Positions 49,637-58,142 of a stretch of DNA of 64,000 nt are shown here, in pieces. The stretch comes from Streptomyces avermitilis MA-4680 = NBRC 14893 (GTDB taxonomy: Bacteria > Actinomycetota > Actinomycetes > Streptomycetales > Streptomycetaceae): positions 7,812,001-7,876,000 of the forward strand of contig NC_003155.5 in NCBI RefSeq assembly GCF_000009765.2. Direction: 5' to 3'. How positions within the stretch are numbered: the first letter of the stretch is position 1; each line of letters opens with the position of its first letter. Below the pieces are notes generated by a model. The model did not search any database and was not told where the DNA came from. It worked only from the letters and a program-made list of their open reading frames with translations. A program made the position numbers and the translations under genes.

Positions 49637-52600
49637 CTACTTCATGGTCATGAACCGCTGCACGAGTGACGCCAGCAGCACGGCGAGCAGCGGTAGCGAG
49701 AACCAGAAGCTGCTCTGGAGCCATTGCAGCTGCCGTACGCCCGGCCGCACCGCGACCCGTACGACCTCGCGCGCGGTCAGCATCAGCACCAGCGCCACGG
49801 CCGCCAGGCCGCCGACGACGGACCACGGAGTCCAGGTCACCTGCGGTCCGATCGGCCCCGGATCGGGCTTCGGGACCTTGCCCGCCGGCTGCTTGCGCAG
49901 CGTGTACATGGTCACGTCGTCGTTGACGAGGACCTTCTTCAGTTCCTGCCGGTCGTCCAGGTTGCGGACGAGCCGGGATTCCCAGGTCGTGGAATAGCCC
50001 ACGTCCAGCTGAAGGTAGGTGACCTGGCTGCGGTTGATCATCAGATACGAGTTCGGGCCCGCGTCCTTGAGCGACTTGACCAGACCCGACACGAGGACCG
50101 GATCGCTGGGCGCGAGCGTCGGCACGTACTCCACCTTCTCCATGTCCCGGGCGCCCCACGGCATCGCGGGCGTCACATTGTCGACGGTGTCGTTGCTGAG
50201 CCACAGCAGCCGCACGCTCGGCTTGTCGTGCTCGTACACGTAGTTCATGGCCGCGACCTCGCCGGGGCGGATCCGCTCGAACGGCTCGTTGCCCCAGCGG
50301 GCCACCAGGAAGCCGCCCATGAGCAGCAGGCCCGCCAGCAGGGCCGCGACCGGAGCGAGGCTCACCCGGTCCTTGTCCCGTTCCTCGGCCGTGACGCCGG
50401 TGCGCGGGAACAGGGCGAGCCCGGCGAGCAGGGCCGCGCCCGGCAGGGCGAACATGAAGACGCGCAGCGCCATTTCGCCGCCGTACGACTGCATGCCGAA
50501 GCCCAGGAACGGCACGAAGGTCAGCACCAGCAGCGAGCGCTCCCGGTACTTGTGGTCGCGCCGCCGCCACCAGCCCCAGCAGGCCAGGGCCAGCACGCCG
50601 CCGGCGAGCAGCACGCGGGTGTAGAGGACGAGTTTGTGGGTGGAACTGCCGCCCTGGATACGTCCGGAGACGGAGGTCGACACATTGCTGCCGACGCCGC
50701 CGACCCCGCCGAAGAGGTCGTCGAAGTGCCCGGACCAGTACGGCTCGGCCATGAAGCCTATCCAGACGGCGACGACGACCGCGAACAGGATGGGCAGACC
50801 GCGCAGCTCGGAGCGGCCCACCAGGACCAGCACCGCCAGCACGCCCAGCATCACGAACGGTGTGAGCTGGTGGGCCGGGACGGTCGCGGCGAACAGGCCG
50901 ATCAGGACCATCAGCAGAACCGCCTGCTGACGCCGGCCGGCGGGTTCGACCTCCGCCTCGCCGGGACGCCGTGTGCTCCACAGCACGCGCGGCGCCCGGA
51001 ACCACACCAGCAGGATGGCCACGAAGGCCAGGTAGAGCAGATAGGTGAAGCCCTGCGGCGAGAAGTAGTCCTGGCCGACCCAGCCGCTGAGCACGAAGAT
51101 CCAGATGCCGGTCCACTTGGCGCGCCAGCCCGCCCGCAGCGAGCGTACGAGCAGGAACAGCGGTGCCAGATAGAGGAGTTGGACGGTCATCGGCCACCAG
51201 CGGATGACCTCGGTGAGATCGGTGACCCCGCAGGCCTTGGCGACGAACGCGGCCACCGCGAAGAAGCCGGGCCAGCTCCAGCGCGCGTCCAGGTCGGGCA
51301 CGGCCGACCCGGTCCGGTCGATGTAGTCGAGGAACCCGAGGTGCTGCCAGGCCGTCGCGAACCGCGGCTCGGTCTCGATCACCGCGGGCAGCGCGTGCAG
51401 CGACACCACGGTGGCGAGCAGGGTGAACAGCAGCAGCCCCTGGTGCTCGCGGGTCCGCCAGAGCAGCGAGGCGAAGACCACGACCAGCAGCGCGGCACCG
51501 ACGAGGGTCGGCATCGGCAGGACCGAGATCAGTCCGAGGCCGCCCATCCGGTCGAGCGCGGCTTCGTCGAGGCCCAGCGCGGGCACCCAGTACAGCAGCA
51601 GCGCCGAGACCAGCAGACAGCCCAGGACGACCCCGGGACGGGACGGCCGCAGCCGGTCCCGCAGGGACAGGGGAGTGTCCGGCGGCGCTCCCGGAGACGG
51701 AGCCTCCGGCTCCCGTACGGCCCCCGACTCCCCTACGGACGCCCGCGCCTGTACGGCCTCCCCCGTGAACGGCGCGTCCACCTCGGGCACCTCGGCGGGC
51801 CCGAGCGACGCCTCGGAGCCCGGCTCCCGTTCCTCCACGGGCAGGCCCACGTGCGGCTCGGGCTCCCTGGCCGACTGCACCCGCAGGGCCCAGGTCGGCC
51901 GGCGGTCCGGCCGGACCGCGGGCGACCCGGTGGGCGGTGTGCCCGGGCCCGGACGCACATCCGGCCGGCGTTCCAGGTGGTCGAAGTCGACGTGGAGGCC
52001 GAGCGCCAGGGTGTCGGCGTCCAGTTTCCTCGCCCAGGAAGGACCACTCCCCGCCCCGGCGGCCTCGCGCGCCCCCAGATCGGCGAGGTCGCCGTCCGGC
52101 GCCGCGTCCTCGGGCACGGCGGGCGACGGCGCGGTCCGCACGATCTTGAACAGCTTGGGCGCGGCGATCGCCACGATCACGGCGAGGCTGGAGATCTCCG
52201 CGACGCCCGCGCCGGTCAGGCCCATACGGGGGAGCAGGATCAGCGTCAGCCCGAGCACCAGGACGCACAGCAGGCCCTGGAGATAGGCGAGTCCGGAGGT
52301 GCGGCTCTGGGCGCGCAGGACCGCGAAGTACGTCTCCATGACGACGCGCAGCAGCGCTCCGACGGCGAACCAGCGCAGCAGCGGGGTCGCCGCGTGTGCG
52401 TAGCCCTCACCGAAGACGCGCAGGATGAACGGCGCCCCGACGAACAGGATCCCGCACACCGGCAGCATGAGGCGGGCCATCCGCCTGAGCGCCGCCCGGG
52501 TGTTCGCGGCGAGCCGCGCCGGGTCGTGCGAGCCCTCGACGGTGAGCGAGGCGCCCATGTTGATGGCCAGCAGGTTGACCGTTCCGCCGATGGTCGTGGT

Positions 52601-53470
52601 GATGTAGAAGTACGCGTTGTTCTCGGAGCTGACCTGCGAGGCGACGATCACGGGTACGAGGTAGACCACCGCGAGCGAGAACAGCGAGCCGGTGTAGTCG
52701 CCGGCCAGGAACCGTCCGACCTCCTTGAGTGTCGGCGGCCGCGTGTGGTCCTTGGTCGCCTTCACATGCCGGGGCACCAGGCGCCGGAAGACCAGCCAGC
52801 CCAGTGGCACCACGGACGTGGCGATCGCCGCGACCCAGGACACGAAGACGCCGCTGGCCGGGATCGCCACCGCGAAGGCGACGAGCAGGGCCAGCTTCAC
52901 CGCGGAGAACACGGTGTTGCCCACGGGCACCCACAGCGCGCTGCGCAGCCCGGTCAGCACCCCGTCCTGAAGGGTCAGCAGCGACCAGGCGACGACCGCG
53001 ACGATGAAGCCGAGCCCGTTGAGCGGTCCGTGCAGGAAGCGGTACGAGGGCCCCCATGCGTTGAGCGTCAGCAGGAAGACCACCGCGGCGAGTGCGACGA
53101 CGACCGAGCTGCCCGCGTACGTACGGAAGATGAGGCGGCCGGTGGCGCGTCCGGAGACCGGGATGAAGCGGGCGAGCGCGCCCGTGAGTGTCACCGCGGT
53201 CAGGCCCGCGAGGAGCTTCATCGCGGCGATCGCCGCGGAGCCCTGGCCCACCGCCGACTCGTCGTAGTACCGGGCCGCGGCCAGCCAGAAGCCCAGGCCG
53301 AGCACCGCGGAGATACCGGTGTTGAGCATCAGGGCGTAGGCGTTGCGGAACAGTTGGCTGCCGCCGCCCGCGCCCTTGCCCCGGCCGGGCAGGCGAAGGC
53401 GGCGGCCGGACTGCTGCGCGGCCGCCTCGGTGGTGGGTGTCTCGGCCTGGGTGGTGGTCGTGTCAGACAC
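49637..53470 (-). CDS. Polysaccharide flippase fused to GT-C-like membrane domain
   Basis: 1277 residues from GTG 53470, overlapping the deacetylase stop by 8 bases. Residues about 35-450 are a Wzx/MATE-like (MOP superfamily) flippase (RNAYALMLNTGISAVLGLGF start, about 12-14 helices). A Pro/Glu/Ser-rich cytoplasmic linker follows (about 455-590). Residues about 600-1277 are a second polytopic domain with an extracytoplasmic loop (TAWQHLGFLDYIDRTGS, YFSPQGFTYLLYL, AEPYWSGHFDDLFGG) typical of GT-C transferases or polymerases, ending in a single helix. One protein could thus flip a lipid-linked sugar and act on it outside. The domain assignment of the second half is less certain. Confidence 0.8.
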   Translation of the reverse strand: MSDTTTTQAETPTTEAAAQQSGRRLRLPGRGKGAGGGSQLFRNAYALMLNTGISAVLGLGFWLAAARYYDESAVGQGSAAIAAMKLLAGLTAVTLTGALARFIPVSGRATGRLIFRTYAGSSVVVALAAVVFLLTLNAWGPSYRFLHGPLNGLGFIVAVVAWSLLTLQDGVLTGLRSALWVPVGNTVFSAVKLALLVAFAVAIPASGVFVSWVAAIATSVVPLGWLVFRRLVPRHVKATKDHTRPPTLKEVGRFLAGDYTGSLFSLAVVYLVPVIVASQVSSENNAYFYITTTIGGTVNLLAINMGASLTVEGSHDPARLAANTRAALRRMARLMLPVCGILFVGAPFILRVFGEGYAHAATPLLRWFAVGALLRVVMETYFAVLRAQSRTSGLAYLQGLLCVLVLGLTLILLPRMGLTGAGVAEISSLAVIVAIAAPKLFKIVRTAPSPAVPEDAAPDGDLADLGAREAAGAGSGPSWARKLDADTLALGLHVDFDHLERRPDVRPGPGTPPTGSPAVRPDRRPTWALRVQSAREPEPHVGLPVEEREPGSEASLGPAEVPEVDAPFTGEAVQARASVGESGAVREPEAPSPGAPPDTPLSLRDRLRPSRPGVVLGCLLVSALLLYWVPALGLDEAALDRMGGLGLISVLPMPTLVGAALLVVVFASLLWRTREHQGLLLFTLLATVVSLHALPAVIETEPRFATAWQHLGFLDYIDRTGSAVPDLDARWSWPGFFAVAAFVAKACGVTDLTEVIRWWPMTVQLLYLAPLFLLVRSLRAGWRAKWTGIWIFVLSGWVGQDYFSPQGFTYLLYLAFVAILLVWFRAPRVLWSTRRPGEAEVEPAGRRQQAVLLMVLIGLFAATVPAHQLTPFVMLGVLAVLVLVGRSELRGLPILFAVVVAVWIGFMAEPYWSGHFDDLFGGVGGVGSNVSTSVSGRIQGGSSTHKLVLYTRVLLAGGVLALACWGWWRRRDHKYRERSLLVLTFVPFLGFGMQSYGGEMALRVFMFALPGAALLAGLALFPRTGVTAEERDKDRVSLAPVAALLAGLLLMGGFLVARWGNEPFERIRPGEVAAMNYVYEHDKPSVRLLWLSNDTVDNVTPAMPWGARDMEKVEYVPTLAPSDPVLVSGLVKSLKDAGPNSYLMINRSQVTYLQLDVGYSTTWESRLVRNLDDRQELKKVLVNDDVTMYTLRKQPAGKVPKPDPGPIGPQVTWTPWSVVGGLAAVALVLMLTAREVVRVAVRPGVRQLQWLQSSFWFSLPLLAVLLASLVQRFMTMK

Positions 53471-54263
53471 GGGAACGGATGGCCTTCCGGCGGACCTGTC
53501 GTGCTCTGCGGACCATGGCATACCCCTTGGTGAGGGCGCGGTCCCTGGCGAAGTCGAGGGCGATCGCACGGCCCTCGACGAGCCGCGTGAACTCCTCGAC
53601 ACCGGTACTGCGGCGCACGGTGACGCGCCGCAGGGCGTACGGGCCCTGGCGGCGGCGTGCCAGCGCGTTGCCGACGGCGAGCGACTGAGCGAAACCCGCC
53701 TCGCGCACCGCCTCGCGCACCCGGCGGCTGGAGTAGCCGTAGGGGTACGCGAACGACACCGGGCGGGCGCCCAGTTCGTCGGCGACGATCTCCTTGCAGC
53801 GCAGCAGCTCGAACCGGAGAGCGTCGTCGTCGATCTCGTCGAGCTGCGGATGCGTGTGGCTGTGGCCGCCTATCTCCACCTGCGCGTCCGCGAGTTCGCG
53901 GACCTGGTCCCAGTCGAGCATGGTGTCCAGGCCGCCACCGGTGTCGTACGCGCCCCGGATCCAGCCCGTCGAGACGAACAGGGTGGACGCGAAACCGTGC
54001 TCGGCGAGCACCGGCAGCGCGTGCCGGTGCACTCCCTCGTAGCCGTCGTCGAAGGTGATGAGGACGGGGCGCTCGGGCAGCGGACCGCCCGAGCGCCAGC
54101 TCTCGGCGAGCTGCGCGGTGCTGACCGGAGTGATCTTCAGGTCGCCGAGCAGCGCCATCTGCTCGGCGAACGCCTCGGGGGCGACGGACAGGGCGCGGGT
54201 CGCGTCGTTCGGCGCCGTCGCGATCGAGTGGTACATGAGAATCGGCACGGCCGGTTCCCTCAT
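53463..54263 (-). CDS. Polysaccharide deacetylase, CE4/NodB type
   Basis: 266 residues. Motif 1 is LITFDDGYEG (Asp72 catalytic base, Asp73 metal), motif 2 GGHSHTHPQL (His134 and His138, metal), motif 3 FAYPYGYSS. It starts at ILMYHSIA and has no signal peptide, which places it in the cytoplasm or requires non-classical export; many such deacetylases in glycan loci act on lipid-linked or nascent sugars. Its stop overlaps the flippase start by 8 bases and its start overlaps the GT2 stop, so the four genes form one operon. Confidence 0.88.
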   Translation of the reverse strand: MREPAVPILMYHSIATAPNDATRALSVAPEAFAEQMALLGDLKITPVSTAQLAESWRSGGPLPERPVLITFDDGYEGVHRHALPVLAEHGFASTLFVSTGWIRGAYDTGGGLDTMLDWDQVRELADAQVEIGGHSHTHPQLDEIDDDALRFELLRCKEIVADELGARPVSFAYPYGYSSRRVREAVREAGFAQSLAVGNALARRRQGPYALRRVTVRRSTGVEEFTRLVEGRAIALDFARDRALTKGYAMVRRARQVRRKAIRSRV

Positions 54264-55255
54264 GCTGCTTCCCCCTCGCTGTCCGGGGGCTCCACCACCG
54301 AGAAGGTGGCGCCGCCCCTACGGGCCCGGACACTGCCGAGCACATACCCGCCGGCCGCCGTGAGCACCCCGGCGACGATGGCGCCCGCACGGCCCGCGCC
54401 GCCCGGGCGGGCCAGCGCCGCGTCGCGCAGACCGCGGGCGACCCCGGCGGGCAGGACCCGGGTCGTGTACCGGCGCTCGGACTCGAGTCCCTTGCCGGCG
54501 CCGACACTTCGCGCCACCAGGGCCTTGGAGAGACCCTCGGCGTAGGTACGGGTGCGGAAGTAGGCGAAGTGCTCGCGCGGCTCCGGCACCCGGTGATGGA
54601 TCACGGCACGGTCGTCGATCAGCAGGATCGCGTCCGGTCTGGCCCGGGTGAGGCGGATGCACAGCTCCGTCTCCTCGCAGCCCAGCGGACGCTTGTCGCC
54701 GTCGCGCCCGATGCCCGTCGCGAAACCGCCCGCCGCGTCGAACGCCGTCCGGCGGAACGAGGCGTTGCCCCCGAGGACGTTGCGCACCCGCACGCGGCCG
54801 GGCGGCAGGCCCTTGTACGTGCAGCCCACCACCCAGTCGAACTCCTCGGGGAACCAGGCCGGGCGGCGGCCCGACGCCCAGATGGGCATCGTACGGCCGC
54901 CGACGGCCATGACCCGCGGGTCCTCGTACCCCTCGGCGAAGTGCCGCAGCCAGTCCCGTTCGGCGACGGCGTCGTCGTCCAGGAACGCGATGATCTCGCC
55001 GTGCGAGGCCGCGATCCCGGTGTTGCGGCCCGCGGACAGGCCGCGGGGGCCCGCGTTGGCGAGCACCCGCACCTCGGGAACCTCCTTGTACTCCCGGGAC
55101 AATCGTTCCAGCAGTGTCTGGTGGTGATCCACGACCAGCAGCGTCTCGCGCGCCGGGCGGGACTGCGCCCGCACCGAGGCGACCGCCGCGAGGATGTCCG
55201 CCCAGCGGTCCTCGGTGTAGACGCAGATCACCACCGAGATGTCCGGACTGCTCAA
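54260..55255 (-). CDS. Family 2 glycosyltransferase with C-terminal membrane segment
   Basis: 331 residues from TTG 55255, which overlaps the upstream stop (TTGA) and has GGGAGAGG before it. GT-A motifs: DISVVICVYTED, ANAGPRGLSAGRNTGI, the metal-binding LDDDA, and LGGNASFRRTAF with GCEETELCIR acid site. A hydrophobic segment near the C-terminus (AIVAGVLTAAGGYVLGSV) anchors it to the membrane. It likely adds a sugar to a lipid-linked glycan made in this locus. Confidence 0.87.
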   Translation of the reverse strand: MSSPDISVVICVYTEDRWADILAAVASVRAQSRPARETLLVVDHHQTLLERLSREYKEVPEVRVLANAGPRGLSAGRNTGIAASHGEIIAFLDDDAVAERDWLRHFAEGYEDPRVMAVGGRTMPIWASGRRPAWFPEEFDWVVGCTYKGLPPGRVRVRNVLGGNASFRRTAFDAAGGFATGIGRDGDKRPLGCEETELCIRLTRARPDAILLIDDRAVIHHRVPEPREHFAYFRTRTYAEGLSKALVARSVGAGKGLESERRYTTRVLPAGVARGLRDAALARPGGAGRAGAIVAGVLTAAGGYVLGSVRARRGGATFSVVEPPDSEGEAA

Positions 55256-56070
55256 GACACCTCTCCCTGACCCGAGTTGAGCTGCATGGCGTGCGGCCTG
55301 CTGCGCAGCGCGCGCCGGTTGGAGCGCTCCTTGAGGATCACCTTGAGTACCCGCAACCCGTCCCGCACGGCCCGCAGATTGCTCGCGCCGTGGATGCGGA
55401 GGTACTCGTGGCTCGGTATCTCCTGCACCTTGAGACCGGCCTTGACCACCCGGATGTTCATCAGGGTCTCGACCTCGAAGCCGGTGCAGTCGAGGTCGAT
55501 CTGGTCCAGGCAGTGCCGCCAGAACGCGTTGTAGCCGTAGCAGAGATCGGTGTAGCGGGCGCCGAACTTGGCGTTGACGGCCGCGCACAGCACCCGGTTG
55601 CCGAGCTTGCGGATCGGCGTCATGTCGGAGGTGCCGCCCCCGTTGGCGAACCGCGAACCCTTCGCGAAGTCGGCCCCCGACACCAGCGCCGAGACATAGC
55701 TGACGATCTCCTGGCCGTCGGCCGAGCCGTCCGCGTCGACCATCACGATGATGTCGCCGGTGCAGGCCTCGAACCCGGTGATCAGCGCATCGCCCTTGCC
55801 TTTGCCCCGCTGCTCGACGACCTTGACGTCGGGCCACAGCTCGCGGGCCACCTCGACGGTGCCGTCGGTGGAATTGCCGTCGACCAGAACCACTTCGTGT
55901 ATCCAGTCGGGAAGGGACTTGAAGACGTAGGGAAGATTCTCCGCCTCGTTCATGGCGGGAATCACGACACTCACCGGAGGCGTGATCGCCAGGTGAGATG
56001 AGATGGCCCGGTAATTACCGGTCGTAAATGGATCTTGGCCCGAAACCGCCGGGCGCAGGAATGAGCTCAC
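55252..56070 (-). CDS. Family 2 glycosyltransferase, polyprenyl-phosphate type (DPM1/GtrB-like)
   Basis: 272 residues from GTG 56070 (GAGAGGGACC upstream); longer in-frame starts would read through Arg-rich intergenic sequence. Motifs: VSVVIPAMNEAENLPYVF, VVLVDGNSTDGT, MVDADGSADG (metal), and GYNAFWRHCL. Enzymes of this kind transfer a sugar from a nucleotide donor to polyprenyl phosphate, making the substrate for GT-C transferases such as the second half of the flippase fusion. It is the first gene of the operon running to 49637. Confidence 0.87.
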   Translation of the reverse strand: MSSFLRPAVSGQDPFTTGNYRAISSHLAITPPVSVVIPAMNEAENLPYVFKSLPDWIHEVVLVDGNSTDGTVEVARELWPDVKVVEQRGKGKGDALITGFEACTGDIIVMVDADGSADGQEIVSYVSALVSGADFAKGSRFANGGGTSDMTPIRKLGNRVLCAAVNAKFGARYTDLCYGYNAFWRHCLDQIDLDCTGFEVETLMNIRVVKAGLKVQEIPSHEYLRIHGASNLRAVRDGLRVLKVILKERSNRRALRSRPHAMQLNSGQGEVS

Positions 56071-56445
56071 GAGTCTGGTCCCTCTCGTCCGGTGGACCGC
56101 CCGCCCCTGGGCGGTCCGGCTCTGTGTCCGGTTCGAAAGGGGGGTTGTGTTCCCACTTACGGCATGACGAAATGGATCTCCGTGCATGCCGGGTGAGCTG
56201 GCAAAGCCGGCCGTCTGTCGTGAGAACGGCAGTCGGTCGCGCGGCACGACTCGGCACAGTTGCGGTCACCGAGCACGGCACCCCCCTACCGCGCCCCGCG
56301 CCGGGACCATCGCGGTACCTGAGCCCTCCCCTGGAGCCGCGTGATGATGGACCGATGCGGGTGAGATGTACGACGGTATTGATGATTGAGCCTTTATGGC
56401 AAGACCTGGAACGAGGCCTCACGTTTTTGTTGGTTTGGCCGTTAC
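56071..56445. other. Intergenic region in the glycan locus
   Basis: 375 bases between the GT2 operon and the FemAB-like gene, both on the minus strand. It should hold the promoter of the GT2 operon. It is less GC-rich than the surroundings near 56350-56445 and contains a GAGGCCTC palindrome close to a T run (ACGTTTTTG), which may terminate transcripts. No gene is evident. Confidence 0.45.
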
Positions 56446-57540
56446 CTAACGACTCGAACGGATTTTCCCCATCCGTTTGAGTATCCTGTCGGCCGACTCG
56501 AAAAGCTCCGGCCGGGACAGCACCGCATTGCGCAGTGCCCGGACCGGGGCGCGATGCGCCCTGTGCCCGAACGCGATCGGGTGACGGCGCGTCACCCACC
56601 CCTCGGACACGGCGATTTCCCGTGTCTTGAGGGAATCCTTGTAATCCTTCTGACCCCGGCCGAGATCCAGATGGGCGATGCCGTCCGCCGCCGCGGCCTC
56701 GGCCATGCGCAGATGCAGGATCAGCCCGGGCGAGTACTTCGCGTACGCCGGGTCGTACGCCGGGAACCAGCACGCCAGCACCCGCTCACTGCGCAGTCCG
56801 AAGTGAGCGGCGACCGGCCTGTCGTCCGCGTAGAGCACCGAGAGGATGCCCGCGAACGGCTCGGAGCGGGAGTGGAAGAGCTGCTGCACCAGGTGGGTGA
56901 TCCAGGCGTGCGCGAAGCGGTCGCTGCGCCCGGTCCTGCGGTACTGCGCGGACTTCCAGGTCATCAGTGTGCGCAGCGCGGCCGGATCGCGCTCGTCGTG
57001 GACGTAGCGCACGCCGCCGGTGTCCCGGCCGAGCTTGCGCTCCTTGGCGAGCGTGGTCCTGGTGAACTTCGGCGACCGGGCGCGCAGTCCGCGCAGATAC
57101 GCCTCGTAGCCCTGGTCGACCTCCATCACCGGGGACGGGAAGGTGCCGGCGGCTCCCGCCTCGAACGGCGCCTGGCCTGCCACCAGGTGGTCGAACTCCC
57201 ACAGGGCGAGCCCGCAGGCCTGGAGCAGCTCCTGGGCGTCCCAGGTGAAGCCGGCCCTGTGCACGAGGCCCTGGCAGTCGGAGACACCGAGACCGACGGC
57301 CCGGCCCACGCCGGTGGCCGTCCTCTGGAACGGGAAGAACGCGGCGGGCTCCCCGTCCTCGCGGGCGACCGCGATACGTACGCCGCGTCTGCAGCGGCCC
57401 ACCGCGAGTGTGAACTCGGGGGACAGGAACGGGTTCGCCAGCTCGGGCGAGCCGTCCAGATGGGCCTTCGACTGCAAGGCCGTCCAGGCCGCCCGGTCGG
57501 CGGCGCTCAGTTCGCCGGGGCGGTACACGCTGATGTCCAC
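56446..57540 (-). CDS. GNAT/FemAB-like transferase of polysaccharide loci (CelD/BcsL type)
   Basis: 364 residues from GTG 57540. The middle part carries the FemAB-like GNAT pattern of pfam13480: FFPFQRTATGVGRAVGLGVSD, then RRTGRSDRFAHAWITHLVQQ and VLYADDRPVAAHFGLRSERV, LDLGRGQKDYKDSL. Such enzymes acylate or add amino acids to polysaccharide precursors. It starts four bases after the upstream membrane-protein gene ends, so they are co-transcribed. It is probably a decorating enzyme of the glycan locus. Confidence 0.85.
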   Translation of the reverse strand: MDISVYRPGELSAADRAAWTALQSKAHLDGSPELANPFLSPEFTLAVGRCRRGVRIAVAREDGEPAAFFPFQRTATGVGRAVGLGVSDCQGLVHRAGFTWDAQELLQACGLALWEFDHLVAGQAPFEAGAAGTFPSPVMEVDQGYEAYLRGLRARSPKFTRTTLAKERKLGRDTGGVRYVHDERDPAALRTLMTWKSAQYRRTGRSDRFAHAWITHLVQQLFHSRSEPFAGILSVLYADDRPVAAHFGLRSERVLACWFPAYDPAYAKYSPGLILHLRMAEAAAADGIAHLDLGRGQKDYKDSLKTREIAVSEGWVTRRHPIAFGHRAHRAPVRALRNAVLSRPELFESADRILKRMGKIRSSR

Positions 57541-57544
57541 GTCG

Positions 57545-57967
57545 TCAGGCCCGTCTTCTTGCCGTACGGCCGCGCAGCCGCCGTACGAGTACCAGCAGGA
57601 GAACGAGGGAGCTGATCGCGGTGACGGCCGCGATGCCGCCGTGGACCGACCAGCGGTGCACGGCCAGCATGCCCTGGGCCACCAGCATGTCGACGGCGAC
57701 GGCTCCCGCAACCGAGACCAGGACGCGACCGAAGGGTTCCAGCCCGCGCAGCACGGCGCCGATGGCGACGGACGGCGCCGCGAGCAGGAAGAACAGCGTG
57801 AACGGGCCGCGCAGGGGTGAGTCCACGTCGGCGAGCGCGAGGACCGCGCCGACTCCTCCGATCGCGGTCGCTGCGCCCGCGAGCAGCGGCGACAGGTCCC
57901 TCCCCGGACCCTGCCCCGACCGCTGTGCGCTGTCTGTTGAAGGTGTCTTGATGCGTATGGTCTGCAT
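57545..57967 (-). CDS. Small integral membrane protein, glycan locus
   Basis: 140 residues from ATG 57967. Four hydrophobic segments lie at about 27-47, 54-74, 85-105 and 112-132. The N-terminal 25 residues are polar (IRIKTPSTDSAQRSGQGPGR). No catalytic motif is visible. It resembles small multi-pass proteins of exopolysaccharide clusters, perhaps a scaffold or GtrA-like partner, but I cannot name it. It is the first gene of the two-gene unit with the FemAB-like transferase. Confidence 0.65.
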   Translation of the reverse strand: MQTIRIKTPSTDSAQRSGQGPGRDLSPLLAGAATAIGGVGAVLALADVDSPLRGPFTLFFLLAAPSVAIGAVLRGLEPFGRVLVSVAGAVAVDMLVAQGMLAVHRWSVHGGIAAVTAISSLVLLLVLVRRLRGRTARRRA

Positions 57968-58082
57968 TGGCGACTTTGCCCCCCGAAGCGCCGGATGCCG
58001 GGCTTCAATGTCGCGCAGCGGACGGGGGGCCGTCAAGATGCGGACGGCGCTCGCGCGGGTTCCGGGGCCGCTTTAAACATGC

Positions 58083-58115
58083 GTTCCCCGAAGGCGCGGG
58101 ACGCCTCCGGGGAAC
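58083..58115 (-). terminator. Terminator of the subtilisin gene
   Basis: GTTCCCCG-A-AGGCG (58083-58096) and CGCCT-C-CGGGGAAC (58102-58115) form a nearly perfect hairpin, 27 bases past the protease stop. Confidence 0.75.
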
Positions 58116-58142
58116 GGTGGTGCGGGTCGACGGGACCGGTGG

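Noticed and set aside
49724..53533. Open frame of more than 1200 codons on the plus strand
   Set aside because: It is antisense to the flippase fusion gene. The translation is rich in Arg, Gln, His and Asp with no domain, as expected from GC-biased codons read on the other strand.
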